A stretch of 64,000 nucleotides of DNA from DAHUYF01 sp963838385 (GCA_963838385.1 CAWIRE010000001.1:62001-126000), one strand, 5' to 3'; positions 8,132-18,212 are shown, counted from the stretch's first letter. Numbers and translations are program-made. The notes: generated by a model not told the origin, from the letters alone.

Positions 8132-9412
8132 TCAGGCCCGGCGGTGGCGCAGCGCCGTCGGCGCGCCGGATCCCACCAGCTCGCTCAGCGGCACCGCCAG
8201 CGCCGCGCTCTCGGCCCCGGCCATGCGGCTGATGGCGGGCGCGATCCGTGCCTGCCAGGGCGCCGTCGCCTCGCTCTCGAGGCTCGCCGCCAGCGGCAGG
8301 CCGAGCGCGCGGTAGAGATCGATGAGCGTCGCGCCGTCGAGCGCGCGCGCCAGCACCCAGCCGCCGCCGGCCGCCTGCGCCACGAAGCCCGCCTGCCGCA
8401 GCGCCGCGAGCTCGTCATCGACCGCCGAGGCGGCCATGCCCAGCCGCTCGGCCAGCGCCGCGATCGAGAGCGTCCCGCCTTCGCGCATCTGTGCCGCCAG
8501 CTCGGCCAGCAATGCCAGGCCGAGGCCGAGGCGGCGCGCCGCCGCCGGCGCCGCGGTCGGGCGCCAGTCGAGCCGCCATCGCGGCAGCGCCGCGGCGACG
8601 ACCGCGCCGAACAGCACCGCGCTCCAGACGACATAGAGCCACAGCAGAAAGATCGGGATCGCCGCGAACACGCCGTAGATCGCGCGATAGGTCGAGAAAT
8701 GCACGATGTAGAGGGCAAAGCCGATCTTGAGCAGCTCGACCAGCGCCGCCGCGACCACGCCGCCGGCCAGCGCCTCGCGCCAGCGCACCGAGCAGTTCGG
8801 AATGAGCGCGTAGAGCAGCGTGAAGGAGACGGCCTCCAGCAGCAGCGGCACCGAGCGCAGCACGTGCCGCAGATCGTGGGCCCGCGACAGCCCCGCCGGA
8901 TCGAGCCCGGTGTGCCGGGCCAGCAGGTCGATATAGCCCGGCAGCGAGACGCTGGCGCCGAGCAGCAGCGGCCCCAGCGTCAGCACCGCCCAATAGGCCA
9001 GGATGCGCTGCAGCCACGGCCGCGGCGATTGCACCCGCCAGATGTTGTGCAGCTGATCCTCGATGGTGGCGAGGAGCAGCACGGCGGTGACGCCGAGCGC
9101 GATCACGCCGATGGTGGTGGTGCGCACCGAGGAGCCGGCGAAATAGCGGAACCACCACTCGACCTCGGCGCTGACCTCCGGCACGAAGCTGCGGAAGGCG
9201 AGCTCGATCAGCTGGTCGCGGGTGGCGGCGAAGACCGGAAAGGCCGACAGCACGGCGAACGCGATGGCGGTGAGTGGCACCAGCGCCACCAGCGTCATAT
9301 AGGCGAGCGCGCCCGCCCCGGTGAAGCAGCCATCGCCGGCGAAGCGCCCGACGGCGTAGCGGGTGAAATGCCGCAGGGTCGCGGCCCGGTCGATCACGGC
9401 GCTGAAGCGCAT
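8132..9412 (-). CDS. YihY/virulence factor BrkB family inner-membrane protein
   Basis: A 426-residue protein whose first 290 residues hold about six membrane segments with YihY features: GALAYMTLVALVPLTAIAFA, then WRVQSPRPWLQRILAYWAVL, then FAAIPIFLLWLYVVWSAVLF. The C-terminal 130 residues look like a winged-helix domain (SIAALAERLGMAASAVDDEL), found in some longer family members. The family was once called ribonuclease BN, but it is an integral membrane family of unsettled function. The start MRFSAVIDRA at 9412 is preferred over an upstream start because the extra residues are not protein-like. Confidence 0.87.
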   Translation of the reverse strand: MRFSAVIDRAATLRHFTRYAVGRFAGDGCFTGAGALAYMTLVALVPLTAIAFAVLSAFPVFAATRDQLIELAFRSFVPEVSAEVEWWFRYFAGSSVRTTTIGVIALGVTAVLLLATIEDQLHNIWRVQSPRPWLQRILAYWAVLTLGPLLLGASVSLPGYIDLLARHTGLDPAGLSRAHDLRHVLRSVPLLLEAVSFTLLYALIPNCSVRWREALAGGVVAAALVELLKIGFALYIVHFSTYRAIYGVFAAIPIFLLWLYVVWSAVLFGAVVAAALPRWRLDWRPTAAPAAARRLGLGLALLAELAAQMREGGTLSIAALAERLGMAASAVDDELAALRQAGFVAQAAGGGWVLARALDGATLIDLYRALGLPLAASLESEATAPWQARIAPAISRMAGAESAALAVPLSELVGSGAPTALRHRRA

Positions 9413-9489
9413 GGCCAGAGGTTTAGCACAAGAACGCGTACACATGTTGCTGGCCGCTTACAGCCCCTCCTCCTATCCCATTGCCGTCG

Positions 9490-9558
9490 CCCCCGCGAAA
9501 GCGGGGGCCCAGGAGCAGCCGCCCGTCGCTCGCCCTGGTTCCCCGCTTGCGCGGGGAA
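9490..9558. repeat. Bipartite extragenic palindromic repeat
   Basis: Two strong hairpins sit in tandem: CCCCCGC-GAAA-GCGGGGG at 9490-9507 and TTCCCCGC-TTGC-GCGGGGAA at 9539-9558. The segment between them is flanked by CCAGG and CCTGG, so the unit can also fold as one larger palindrome. It lies between divergent yihY-like and fabI and looks like a genomic REP-type unit. Confidence 0.7.
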
Positions 9559-9651
9559 GGCGAGGATGACGCGTCGCCATCGAGCACCGCCGGAAGCCTT
9601 GGCGGCGGAGGGGCGCAGCCTTACCCTCTTTCCCAGGCCGATCCCGGTCCG

Positions 9652-9720
9652 GACTACGCCGCCGGCGCACAGCGGATTTTTAGTCGGGGGCGTACACCGG
9701 GGGCGTAGTCTGCTCCCCGC
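9652..9720. repeat. Dispersed intergenic repeat, copy A
   Basis: The segment from 9664 closely matches one at 45497-45553: about 57 bases with only a handful of differences, sharing the core GTCGGGGGCGTACAC followed by GGGGGCGTAGTC. Copy A also has an inverted repeat, GACTACGCC at 9652-9660 and GGCGTAGTC at 9702-9710. It lies 90-160 bases upstream of fabI and may be a family of genomic repeats. Confidence 0.65.
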
Positions 9721-9810
9721 CGGGCGGGCGCCTTCCGGCCCCCTCGCCCATCGTGTAGGATCGCCCCGGCGCACGCCGATCACCGAAGCAATCGCGAGGG
9801 CAGCACGCGT

Positions 9811-10623
9811 ATGAATGAATCAAAGGCGCTCATGCAGGGAAAACGCGGTTTGATCATGGGCGTCGCCAATGAGCGCTCGCTCGCCTGGGGCATCGCCAAG
9901 GCGGTGGCGGCGCAGGGCGCCGAGCTCGCCTTCACCTACCAGGGCGACGCGCTGGGCAAGCGCGTGCGGCCGCTCGCCGAGAGCGTCGGCAGCGATGTCG
10001 TGCTGGAGTGCGACGTCACCAGCGAGGCGAGCCTCGATGCCGTCTTCGCCGCCCTCGACAAGCGCTGGGGCGCGCTCGATTTCGCGGTCCACGCCGTGGC
10101 CTTCGCCGATCCCAGCGAGCTCAAGGGCCGCTATGTCGACACCAGGCGCGAGAATTTCCTGCGCAGCCTCGACATCTCCTGCTTTTCCTTCACCGATCTG
10201 GCGCGGCGCGCCTCGGAGCGCATGAGCGCCGGCGGATCGCTGCTGACGCTGACATATCTCGGCGCCGAGCGCGTCATGCCGCATTACAACCTGATGGGCG
10301 TGGCCAAGGCGGCGCTCGAAGCCAGCGTGCAGTATCTCGCCGTCGATCTCGGCGGCCAGAACATCCGCGTCAACGCCATCTCGGCCGGACCGATCAAGAC
10401 GCTGGCCGCATCGGGCATCGGCGACTTCCGCTACATATTGAAGTGGAACCAGTACAACTCGCCGCTGAAGCGCAACGTCACCATCGAGGATGTCGGCGGC
10501 GCCGGGCTCTACCTGCTTAGCGATCTCGGCGCCGGGGTCACCGGCGAGGTGCATCATGTCGATTGCGGCTACCATGTCGTCGGCATGAAGGCGGTCGACG
10601 CGCCCGACATCTCCGTCGTCTAG
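9811..10623 (+). CDS. fabI: Enoyl-[acyl-carrier-protein] reductase (NADH)
   Basis: A 270-residue enzyme for the last step of each fatty-acid elongation cycle, reducing trans-2-enoyl-ACP. It has the variant SDR cofactor motif of FabI (IMGVANERSLAWGIAKA), HAVAFADPSELKGRYVDT, and the active-site pair in YNLMGVAKAALE (Tyr-x6-Lys), followed by NAISAGPIKTLAASGI and FRYILKWN. Translation may start at the first ATG or at an in-frame ATG seven codons later. aroC follows after 10 bases, so the two are probably cotranscribed. Confidence 0.95.
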   Translation: MNESKALMQGKRGLIMGVANERSLAWGIAKAVAAQGAELAFTYQGDALGKRVRPLAESVGSDVVLECDVTSEASLDAVFAALDKRWGALDFAVHAVAFADPSELKGRYVDTRRENFLRSLDISCFSFTDLARRASERMSAGGSLLTLTYLGAERVMPHYNLMGVAKAALEASVQYLAVDLGGQNIRVNAISAGPIKTLAASGIGDFRYILKWNQYNSPLKRNVTIEDVGGAGLYLLSDLGAGVTGEVHHVDCGYHVVGMKAVDAPDISVV

Positions 10624-10633
10624 CGAGCAGCGC

Positions 10634-11704
10634 GTGGCGGGCAACAGCTTTGGCACAGTGTTCCGCTTCACCACCTGGGGGGAAAGCCACGGGCCGGCGA
10701 TCGGCTGCGTCGTCGATGGCGTGCCGCCGCGCCTGACGCTGGCCGAGGCCGACATCCAGCACTGGCTCGACCGGCGCAAGCCCGGCCAGTCGCGCTTCGC
10801 CAGCCAGCGCCGCGAGAGCGACCGGGTGCAGATCCTCTCCGGCGTGCTCGAGGGCCTGACCACCGGCACGCCGATCTCGCTCATGATCGAGAACGAGGAT
10901 CAGCGCTCCAAGGACTATGACGAGATCAAGGACCGCTTCCGCCCCGGCCATGCCGATTACACCTACTGGAAGAAATACGGCATCCGCGATTACCGCGGCG
11001 GCGGCCGCGCCTCGGCGCGCGAGACCGCGTCGCGCGTCGCCGCCGGCGCGATCGCGCGCAAGATCCTGGGCGACGGCATCACCATCCGCGCCGCCCTCGT
11101 CCAGGTCGGGCCGCACCGCATCGACCGCGCGCGCTGGGACTGGGACGCGGTCGAGGACAATCCCTTCTGGTCGCCCGACCGGCAGGCGGCGCAGCTCTGG
11201 GAGGGCTTCCTCGACGGCGTGCGCAAGGCCGGCTCGTCGGTCGGCGCGGTGGTCGAGGTGGTGGCGAGCGGCGTGCCCGCCGGGCTGGGTGAGCCGGTCT
11301 ACGACAAGCTCGACGCCGATCTGGCGCGGGCGATGATGAGCATCAACGCGGTGAAGGCGGTCGAGATCGGCGCGGGCTTCGCCGCCGCCGAGCTCAGCGG
11401 CGAGGAGAACGCCGACGAGATGCGCATGGCGGCCGGCGCGGTGCAGTTCCTCTCCAACCAGGCGGGCGGCATCCTCGGCGGCATCTCCAGCGGCCAGGAC
11501 ATCGTGCTGCGCTTCGCGGTGAAGCCGACGAGCTCGATCCTCGCCAAGCGGCGCACCGTCGACATCCATGGGCAGGAGGTCGAGATCAGCACCAAGGGCC
11601 GCCACGATCCCTGCGTCGGCATCCGCGCCGTGCCCGTCGGCGAGGCGATGATGGCGGTGGTGCTCGCCGATCACCTGCTGCGCCACCGCGCCCAGTGCGG
11701 CTGA
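10634..11704 (+). CDS. aroC: Chorismate synthase
   Basis: A 356-residue FMN-dependent enzyme that converts EPSP to chorismate, the last common step of aromatic amino-acid synthesis. All three family signatures are present: GESHGPAIGCVVDGVP at the N-terminus, the middle GGGRASARETASRVAAGAIA, and a C-terminal RHDPCVGIRAVPVGEAM. The start is GTG (MAGNSFGTVFRFTTWGESHG). It lies 10 bases after fabI and 19 bases before the AhpD-like gene in a plus-strand run. Confidence 0.96.
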   Translation: MAGNSFGTVFRFTTWGESHGPAIGCVVDGVPPRLTLAEADIQHWLDRRKPGQSRFASQRRESDRVQILSGVLEGLTTGTPISLMIENEDQRSKDYDEIKDRFRPGHADYTYWKKYGIRDYRGGGRASARETASRVAAGAIARKILGDGITIRAALVQVGPHRIDRARWDWDAVEDNPFWSPDRQAAQLWEGFLDGVRKAGSSVGAVVEVVASGVPAGLGEPVYDKLDADLARAMMSINAVKAVEIGAGFAAAELSGEENADEMRMAAGAVQFLSNQAGGILGGISSGQDIVLRFAVKPTSSILAKRRTVDIHGQEVEISTKGRHDPCVGIRAVPVGEAMMAVVLADHLLRHRAQCG

Positions 11705-11723
11705 GCCGCGTCTAGGAGGAACC

Positions 11724-12296
11724 ATGCCGCAGCCCGACCATGTCTCGGCGCTTCCGCTCGCCAACCCCGAAGCGCTCGACGAGGATTTGAAGGCGGTCTT
11801 CGCCAAATGCATCGAGAAGCTGGGCTTCGTGCCGAACGTGCTCAGAGCCTACAGCCTGCGGCCGCAGAAGCTGCGCAACTTCATGGCGATGTACAACGAG
11901 CTGATGCTCGGCCCCTCGGGGCTCAGCAAGCTCGAGCGCGAGATGGTGGCGGTGGTCGTCTCGGCCGCCAACCGCTGCTACTACTGCCTCGTCGCGCACG
12001 GCCAGGCGGTGCGCCGGCTGTCGGGCGATCCCGAGCTCGGCGAGATGATGGTGATGAACTATCGCGTGGCGAAGCTCGACCGCCGGCAGCGCGCCATGCT
12101 CGACTACGCCTGGAAGCTCACCGTGACGCCGCATGATGTCGGCGAAGCCGACCGCGCCGCGCTCGCCGCGGCGGGCCTTTGCGCCGAGGACATCTTCGAT
12201 CTCGCCGAGACCGTCGCCTTCTTCAATTTGTCGAACCGCATGGCCTACGCGCTCGATATGATGCCGAACCGCGAGTACCACCGCCTCGACCGCTAA
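11724..12296 (+). CDS. Peroxidase-related / carboxymuconolactone decarboxylase (AhpD-like) protein
   Basis: A 190-residue AhpD-fold protein. The redox motif is NRCYYCLVAHG, with CxxC and the following His typical of alkylhydroperoxidase-like proteins (uncharacterised peroxidase-related subfamily). AGGAGG lies just before the ATG. An AHYDVGEADRAALAAAGL-like segment and FFNLSNRMAYALDMMPN at the C-terminus are typical of the subfamily. It probably acts as a cytoplasmic thiol-dependent peroxidase or reductase, but the substrate is unknown. It lies between aroC and sppA. Confidence 0.85.
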   Translation: MPQPDHVSALPLANPEALDEDLKAVFAKCIEKLGFVPNVLRAYSLRPQKLRNFMAMYNELMLGPSGLSKLEREMVAVVVSAANRCYYCLVAHGQAVRRLSGDPELGEMMVMNYRVAKLDRRQRAMLDYAWKLTVTPHDVGEADRAALAAAGLCAEDIFDLAETVAFFNLSNRMAYALDMMPNREYHRLDR

Positions 12297-12308
12297 CGGA
12301 GCCTGTCC

Positions 12309-14087
12309 ATGCGTCGCATTGTCGTCGGATTCTTCGCCTCGATCGGCTTCCTCGTCTTCCTCCTCGTGGCGCTGGGCGTGGGATTCGCCGTCTTCCTCAC
12401 GCCGCGCGAGAAGCCGCTGGCGGAGCGCAACGTGCTGCTGATCGATCTGACGCAGCCGCTGCCCGACGGCGCGCCCGACGGCGGCATCGAGCGCGTGGTC
12501 TTCGGCGAGCAGACGAGCCTGCGCGACGTGCTCGACGCCATCGAGCGCGCCGGCGCCGATCCGCGCATCGGCGGCATCCTGGCGCGGCTCGGCGACACCT
12601 CCTACGGCACCGCCGAGGCGCAGGAGCTGCGCGACGCGCTCGCCGCCTTCCGCGCCAAGGGCAAATTCGCCTTCGGCTATGCCGACAGCTTCGGCGAGCT
12701 CGGCTCCGGCATGCGCAGCTATTACCTCGCCACCGCCTTCGACGAGATCTGGCTGCAGCCGGTGGGCGAGGTCGGGATCGCGGGGCTGCGCGTCGAGGAG
12801 CCGTTCTTCCGCGGCACGCTCGACAAGCTCGGCATCGAGCCGCGCTTCGATCATCGCGAGGAGTTCAAGACCGCGATGAACACGCTGACCGAGACCAAGA
12901 TGACGCCGGCGCATCGCGAGGAGACGAACTCGCTGCTGCATTCGGTCTACGATCAGATGGTGGCCGGGATCGCCGCCGGCCGCCGCCTCGACCCGACCGA
13001 GGTGCGCAAGCTGATCGATGACGGTCCCTACACGCCGCAGCAGGCGCTCGACGCGCATCTCATCGATCACGTGGGCTATCGCGACGACGCCGTCGCCGTG
13101 GCGCGGGTGCGGGCCGGCGAGAACGCGGCGCTGGTCTCGCTGCGCCGCTATCTCGACAGCGCCGGCCGGCCGCATCAGAGCGGCCCGACCATCGCCGTCA
13201 TCTACGGCACCGGCCTCATCACCCGCGGCGGCGGCAACGGGCCGCTCTCGCAATCGGAAGTGATGGGCGCCGACGAGGTCGTCGGCGCCTTCCGCCAGGC
13301 GGCCGAGGATGCCGACGTCCGCGCCATCCTCTTCCGCATCGACAGCCCCGGCGGCTCGGCCACCGCCTCGGAGACGATCTGGCGCGCGGTGGTGCGGGCC
13401 CGGGCGGCGGGCAAGCCGGTGGTGGTCAGCATGGGCGACGTCGCCGGCTCCGGCGGGTACTACGTCGCGGCCGGCGCCAACAAGATCGTCGCCGAGCCGG
13501 CGACGCTCACCGGCTCGATCGGCGTGGTCGCCGGCAAGGTGCTGATCGGCGGCCTCTCCGAGAAGCTCGGCATCACCTGGGATGCCTCCCAGATCGGCCG
13601 CGACGCCGGCATCGACAGCGTCGTCCAGGATTTCACCCCGGCCGAGCGCGAGCATTTCGAGCGCTCGCTCGACTATGTCTACAACGTCTTCAAGACGCGG
13701 GTCGCCGACGGCCGCAAGCTCGGCGCCGACGCCGTCGAGGCGGTGGCCAAGGGCCGCGTCTGGACCGGCGCCGATGCCAAGCCGCGCGGCCTCATCGACG
13801 CGCTCGGCGGCTTCGACACCGCGCTCGATCTCGCCAAGCGCGCCGCCGGCATCGCGCCCGGCAGCAACGTCACGCTCAAGACCTTCCCGCCGCCGAGCGA
13901 CCGGCCCGCCGCGGTGATCGCCCGGCTGCTCGGCCGCCGCAGCTCGGATGACAATGCGCGCAGCGCCGCCGTCCGGCTCGCCGCGATCGACCGGATGCTG
14001 GCGGTGCTGGGGCCCGTGGTGGAGCGCTTCGCGCTGGCCGCCGCCCCGCCCGGCGCCCTCACCATGCCGCCGCTCGACCTGCATTAG
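12309..14087 (+). CDS. sppA: Signal peptide peptidase SppA, 67K type
   Basis: A 592-residue membrane-anchored serine protease that degrades cleaved signal peptides. An N-terminal membrane segment (FFASIGFLVFLLVALGVGFA) is followed by two tandem S49 domains. The catalytic Lys is probably in EEFKTAMNTL of the first domain and the Ser in GDVAGSGGYYVAAGANKI of the second, as in the E. coli type. FRIDSPGGSATASE is also typical. Length equals that of the 67K class. It starts 12 bases after the AhpD-like gene. Confidence 0.94.
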   Translation: MRRIVVGFFASIGFLVFLLVALGVGFAVFLTPREKPLAERNVLLIDLTQPLPDGAPDGGIERVVFGEQTSLRDVLDAIERAGADPRIGGILARLGDTSYGTAEAQELRDALAAFRAKGKFAFGYADSFGELGSGMRSYYLATAFDEIWLQPVGEVGIAGLRVEEPFFRGTLDKLGIEPRFDHREEFKTAMNTLTETKMTPAHREETNSLLHSVYDQMVAGIAAGRRLDPTEVRKLIDDGPYTPQQALDAHLIDHVGYRDDAVAVARVRAGENAALVSLRRYLDSAGRPHQSGPTIAVIYGTGLITRGGGNGPLSQSEVMGADEVVGAFRQAAEDADVRAILFRIDSPGGSATASETIWRAVVRARAAGKPVVVSMGDVAGSGGYYVAAGANKIVAEPATLTGSIGVVAGKVLIGGLSEKLGITWDASQIGRDAGIDSVVQDFTPAEREHFERSLDYVYNVFKTRVADGRKLGADAVEAVAKGRVWTGADAKPRGLIDALGGFDTALDLAKRAAGIAPGSNVTLKTFPPPSDRPAAVIARLLGRRSSDDNARSAAVRLAAIDRMLAVLGPVVERFALAAAPPGALTMPPLDLH

Positions 14088-14128
14088 CGGAACCGGCCGA
14101 GCGCGGGTCGGGTTATTCCTCACCGCCC

Positions 14129-14142
14129 TTGATGTGGATCAA
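14129..14142. promoter_or_regulatory. FNR/FixK-type binding site
   Basis: A perfect TTGAT-N4-ATCAA palindrome (N4 is GTGG), the consensus of Crp/Fnr-family oxygen-responsive regulators such as FNR, FixK or Dnr. It ends 62 bases before the start of the Met-rich Spy-like gene. This suggests activation of that gene at low oxygen. Confidence 0.6.
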
Positions 14143-14204
14143 GGTGCGAGCGGCGGCGGCGAGGGATCATGTCGCCTACCCTCGCTACCGAAGGAGTGCG
14201 CGCC

Positions 14205-14744
14205 ATGATTTCGATCAGGATTCTCGCTGCCGCGACGGCGCTCGCGATCGCCGGAGCGATGATCGGCACCGCGGGCGCCCAGGACCAGACGCCGCAGCAG
14301 GGTCCCGCGACCGGATCGATGATGGGGAACGGTCCGCGCGGCATGATGGGCGATGGTGGCATGGGGCCCTGGATGATGGGCCGGGGCGGTTCGCATCAGG
14401 CGATGTGCGGCGCGATGGCCCGGCATATCGACGGCCGTCTTGCCTATGTCAAAGCGGAGCTGAAGATCACCCAAGCGCAGGAGCCGCTGTGGGACGCCTA
14501 CGCCGCCGCCGCGCGCGACAGCGCGACGACCATGCTCGCTCATTGCACCGCGATGACGAGCCGGCGCGATGCATCGACCGCGAGCCTGCCGGACCGGCTG
14601 GACCAGCATGAACAGTTCATGGCGGCGCAGCTCGAGGCGATCCGTGCCACGAACAAGACGCTGAAGCCGCTCTATGCCGCGCTGAGCGACGGCCAGAAGC
14701 AGGCCGCGGACCAGCTCTTCTGGGGCCCGATGGGCATGATGTAA
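14205..14744 (+). CDS. Spy/CpxP-like (LTXXQ family) periplasmic protein, Met-rich
   Basis: A 179-residue exported protein with a signal peptide (ILAAATALAIAGAMIGTAGA). A Met/Gly-rich segment follows (GMMGDGGMGPWMMGRGG), suggesting soft-metal binding such as copper. The helical remainder has KAELKITQAQEPLWDAYAAA and ALSDGQKQAADQLF, the paired motifs of Spy/CpxP-like periplasmic chaperones. An AAGGAG ribosome site fixes the ATG at 14205. It is paralogous to the protein at 18213-18998. An FNR-type site upstream suggests oxygen control. The metal role is an inference. Confidence 0.75.
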   Translation: MISIRILAAATALAIAGAMIGTAGAQDQTPQQGPATGSMMGNGPRGMMGDGGMGPWMMGRGGSHQAMCGAMARHIDGRLAYVKAELKITQAQEPLWDAYAAAARDSATTMLAHCTAMTSRRDASTASLPDRLDQHEQFMAAQLEAIRATNKTLKPLYAALSDGQKQAADQLFWGPMGMM

Positions 14745-14749
14745 CCGCA

Positions 14750-14778
14750 CCGGCGGGACCGGGTCGCGGTCCCGCCGG
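14750..14778. terminator. Bidirectional hairpin between convergent genes
   Basis: An 11-base perfect stem, CCGGCGGGACC and GGTCCCGCCGG, with a 7-base loop sits between the converging Spy-like and acyl-CoA dehydrogenase genes. There is no T tract, so it is a terminator-like hairpin rather than a textbook intrinsic terminator. Confidence 0.55.
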
Positions 14779-14794
14779 CGCGTCGCCATCGTCG

Positions 14795-16000
<1,206 letters not shown>

Positions 16001-16285
16001 GGCTTCTCTCCCCGTCTCGATTGGCTTGGGAGCAGCTTATCCCGCGCCCCTGCCTCCCACCAAGCCCGGCCGCGCGACGCCGAAAAGGAGCTTGCTAATC
16101 CCGCTCGCCTGCCGCAAGACTTCCATGCTACTTTGAAGCGTAATACTACGGCGCGAAACGCGTTAAGATGGATTAAAAAGAATTTAATGGCGAACGAGCA
16201 GGGAGCGGCGAGAAATCCGGGGGCCTCGGACAGTCTGGAGCGAATTTATCCACCAGCGGATGCTGGGCGCGACGGGAGGCCACCT

Positions 16286-16657
16286 ATGGCAGTACTTTTG
16301 GTAATCGACGATGACGCCAACATGCGCAAGCTCATGGTGCGCACCCTCAGCGGTAGCAAACATCACGTGCTCGAGGCCGAGAACGGGCAAGAGGGGCTCA
16401 GGCTGATGGACGAGCACAAGCCCGATGTCGTCATCACCGATATCCTGATGCCGCACAAGGAAGGCATCGAGACCATCCGCGAAGTGCAGGAGCGTGCGCC
16501 GGCCACCAAGATCATCGCCATTTCCGGCGGCGGGCTGTCGCACAATCTGATGTTCCTCGACGTGGCGCGTGCCTTCGGCGCCGACGCGGTCCTGGCAAAA
16601 CCGTTCCGGCCGGCGCAGCTGGTGGAAACGGTCGAGCAGGTGCTGGGCGGCGTCTAG
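16286..16657 (+). CDS. Single-domain response regulator
   Basis: A 123-residue CheY-like receiver domain with no output domain. The acidic pair is in LVIDDDANMRK, the phospho-acceptor Asp52 in VVITDILMPHKEG, a Thr/Ser position in IIAISGGG and the conserved Lys in LAKPFRPAQL. The ATG follows GGGAGG at good spacing; an in-frame ATG 33 codons upstream is less convincing. No histidine kinase is adjacent, so it probably serves a distant phosphorelay. Confidence 0.9.
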   Translation: MAVLLVIDDDANMRKLMVRTLSGSKHHVLEAENGQEGLRLMDEHKPDVVITDILMPHKEGIETIREVQERAPATKIIAISGGGLSHNLMFLDVARAFGADAVLAKPFRPAQLVETVEQVLGGV

Positions 16658-16740
16658 GCAAAGCCGCGGCGCTGGGCTAGCAGCGTCGCGCAGCCGCGGC
16701 TAGAAGTCCTCGTCGACAGCAACCGAGGAAAGCGACGTCG

Positions 16741-17220
16741 ATGCAGGATCTGCTGCCGCTCGCCGAGGCGATCGCCCTGCGGCTCAAGGCGCGCGGCGAG
16801 ACCATCGCCGTCGCGGAATCATCCACCGGCGGCCTGATCGCGGCGGCGCTGCTCGCCGTGCCCGGCGCCTCCGCCTATTTCATCGGCGGCGCCGTGGTCT
16901 ACACCCGCCAGGCCCGCCGCGCCCTGCTCGACATCCCGGATGCGGCGATGTCGGGCATGCGCGCCTCGACCGAGGCCTATGCGCTGCTGCTGGCGCGCAC
17001 CGCCCGCGAGCGCTTTCCGGCGAGCTGGGCGCTGGCGGAGACCGGCGCCGCCGGGCCGACGGGCAACCGCTATGGCGATGCCGCCGGCCACAGCTGCCTG
17101 GCGCTCGCCGGGCCGGTCGAGCGCAGCCTCACCCTCGAGACCGGCAGCGCCGACCGGCGCGCCAATATGCGCGCCTTCGCCGCCGCGGCCCTCGATCTGC
17201 TGCGGCAGGCGCTGGGCTGA
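16741..17220 (+). CDS. CinA family protein, nicotinamide-nucleotide amidohydrolase-like (PncC)
   Basis: A 159-residue stand-alone CinA C-terminal domain. IAVAESSTGGLIAAALLAVPG and YFIGGAVVYT are the family hallmarks, followed by AETGAAGPTGNRYGDAAGH. PncC enzymes hydrolyse NMN to nicotinate mononucleotide in pyridine-nucleotide recycling. The ATG is 3 bases upstream-spaced from the next gene (stop 17220, next start 17223), suggesting an operon with the 2-hydroxyacid dehydrogenase. Confidence 0.88.
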   Translation: MQDLLPLAEAIALRLKARGETIAVAESSTGGLIAAALLAVPGASAYFIGGAVVYTRQARRALLDIPDAAMSGMRASTEAYALLLARTARERFPASWALAETGAAGPTGNRYGDAAGHSCLALAGPVERSLTLETGSADRRANMRAFAAAALDLLRQALG

Positions 17221-17222
17221 GC

Positions 17223-18209
17223 ATGGGTCTGCCGAAGCTGCTGGTGACGTTCGAGCTGCCGGCAGTACAGCGCGCGCTCGTCGCCGAGGCGCTCGGCGCG
17301 CTGGGCGAGCCGGTCTATCTGACGGATGTCGCGGCGGCGGAGCGCGCGGCGGCGCTCGGCGGTGCGGCCGTGCTGCTGGCGCGGAACACAGGGCGCGAGC
17401 TGCGGCCGGGCGAGCTCGCGCTGATCGCGCGGGCGCGGCTGGTGCAGTTCGTCTCGGCGGGCATCGATTTCGTGCCGCTGCGGGATTTTCCGCCCGAGGT
17501 GCCGGTGGCGAGCAATCGCGGCGCCTATGCCGAGCCGATGGCGGAACATGCCCTCGCCATGGCGCTGGCCGCCGCCAAGCGGCTCTTCATCGAGCACGCC
17601 AACATGGCGCAGGGCGCGTTCAACCAGTTCACGCCCAACCGGATGCTGGCCGGCGGGGTCTGCGGCGTGCTGGGGTTCGGCGGCATCGGCATCGCCACGG
17701 CGCGGCTGATGCGGGCGCTCGGCATGCGCATCCACGCCATCAACCGCCGTGGCGCCAGCGCCGAGCCGGCCGACTGGATCGCGACACCCGACCGGCTCGA
17801 CGCGCTTCTCGCCGCCGCCGATGTGCTGGTGATCAGCGCGCCGCTGACGCGCGCCACGGAGCGGCTGATCGGCGCGGCGCAACTGGCGCGGATGAAGAGC
17901 GATGCCATTCTGGTCAATCTCGCCCGCGGCGAGATCATCGACGAGGCGGCGCTCTACCAACACCTCATGCGCGAGCCGCGCTTCACCGCCTGCCTCGATG
18001 CCTGGTGGGTCGAGCCGGTGCGCCATGGTGCATTCCGCATGGGTCAGCCTTTCCTCGATCTGCCCAACGTCATCGCCTCGCCGCATAATTCCGCGTCGGT
18101 TGCCGGCTGGCGCGAGGTGGCGCTGCGCCGCGCGCTCGACAATTGCTGCCGCGCGCTCCGCGGCGAGCCGCCGCTGCACCTGGTCGGTCCCGAAGAGCGG
18201 ATGGCCTGA
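17223..18209 (+). CDS. D-isomer-specific 2-hydroxyacid dehydrogenase family protein
   Basis: A 328-residue NAD(P)-dependent dehydrogenase. The Rossmann motif VCGVLGFGGIGIATARLM lies near residue 145, followed by ISAPLTRATERLIGA, VNLARGEIIDEAAL with the catalytic Arg region, and the Glu/His region DAWWVEPV ... ASPHNSA. It directly follows the pncC-like gene with 2 bases between. Members act on glyoxylate, hydroxypyruvate, phosphoglycerate or other 2-keto acids; the substrate here is not clear. Confidence 0.88.
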   Translation: MGLPKLLVTFELPAVQRALVAEALGALGEPVYLTDVAAAERAAALGGAAVLLARNTGRELRPGELALIARARLVQFVSAGIDFVPLRDFPPEVPVASNRGAYAEPMAEHALAMALAAAKRLFIEHANMAQGAFNQFTPNRMLAGGVCGVLGFGGIGIATARLMRALGMRIHAINRRGASAEPADWIATPDRLDALLAAADVLVISAPLTRATERLIGAAQLARMKSDAILVNLARGEIIDEAALYQHLMREPRFTACLDAWWVEPVRHGAFRMGQPFLDLPNVIASPHNSASVAGWREVALRRALDNCCRALRGEPPLHLVGPEERMA

Positions 18210-18212
18210 CCG

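Noticed and set aside
9490..9558. CRISPR array
   Set aside because: Only two different hairpins are present and there are no regularly spaced identical repeats. No cas gene was seen in the window.
8144..9814. Long plus-strand open frame (556 codons) across the yihY-like gene
   Set aside because: It is antisense to a clear membrane protein, rich in Arg, Gln and His as expected for a GC-rich shadow, and has no recognisable motif.
11712..14123. 803-codon minus-strand frame opposite the AhpD-like gene and sppA
   Set aside because: It mirrors two well-supported genes and has shadow composition (many Arg, His, Asp, Gly).
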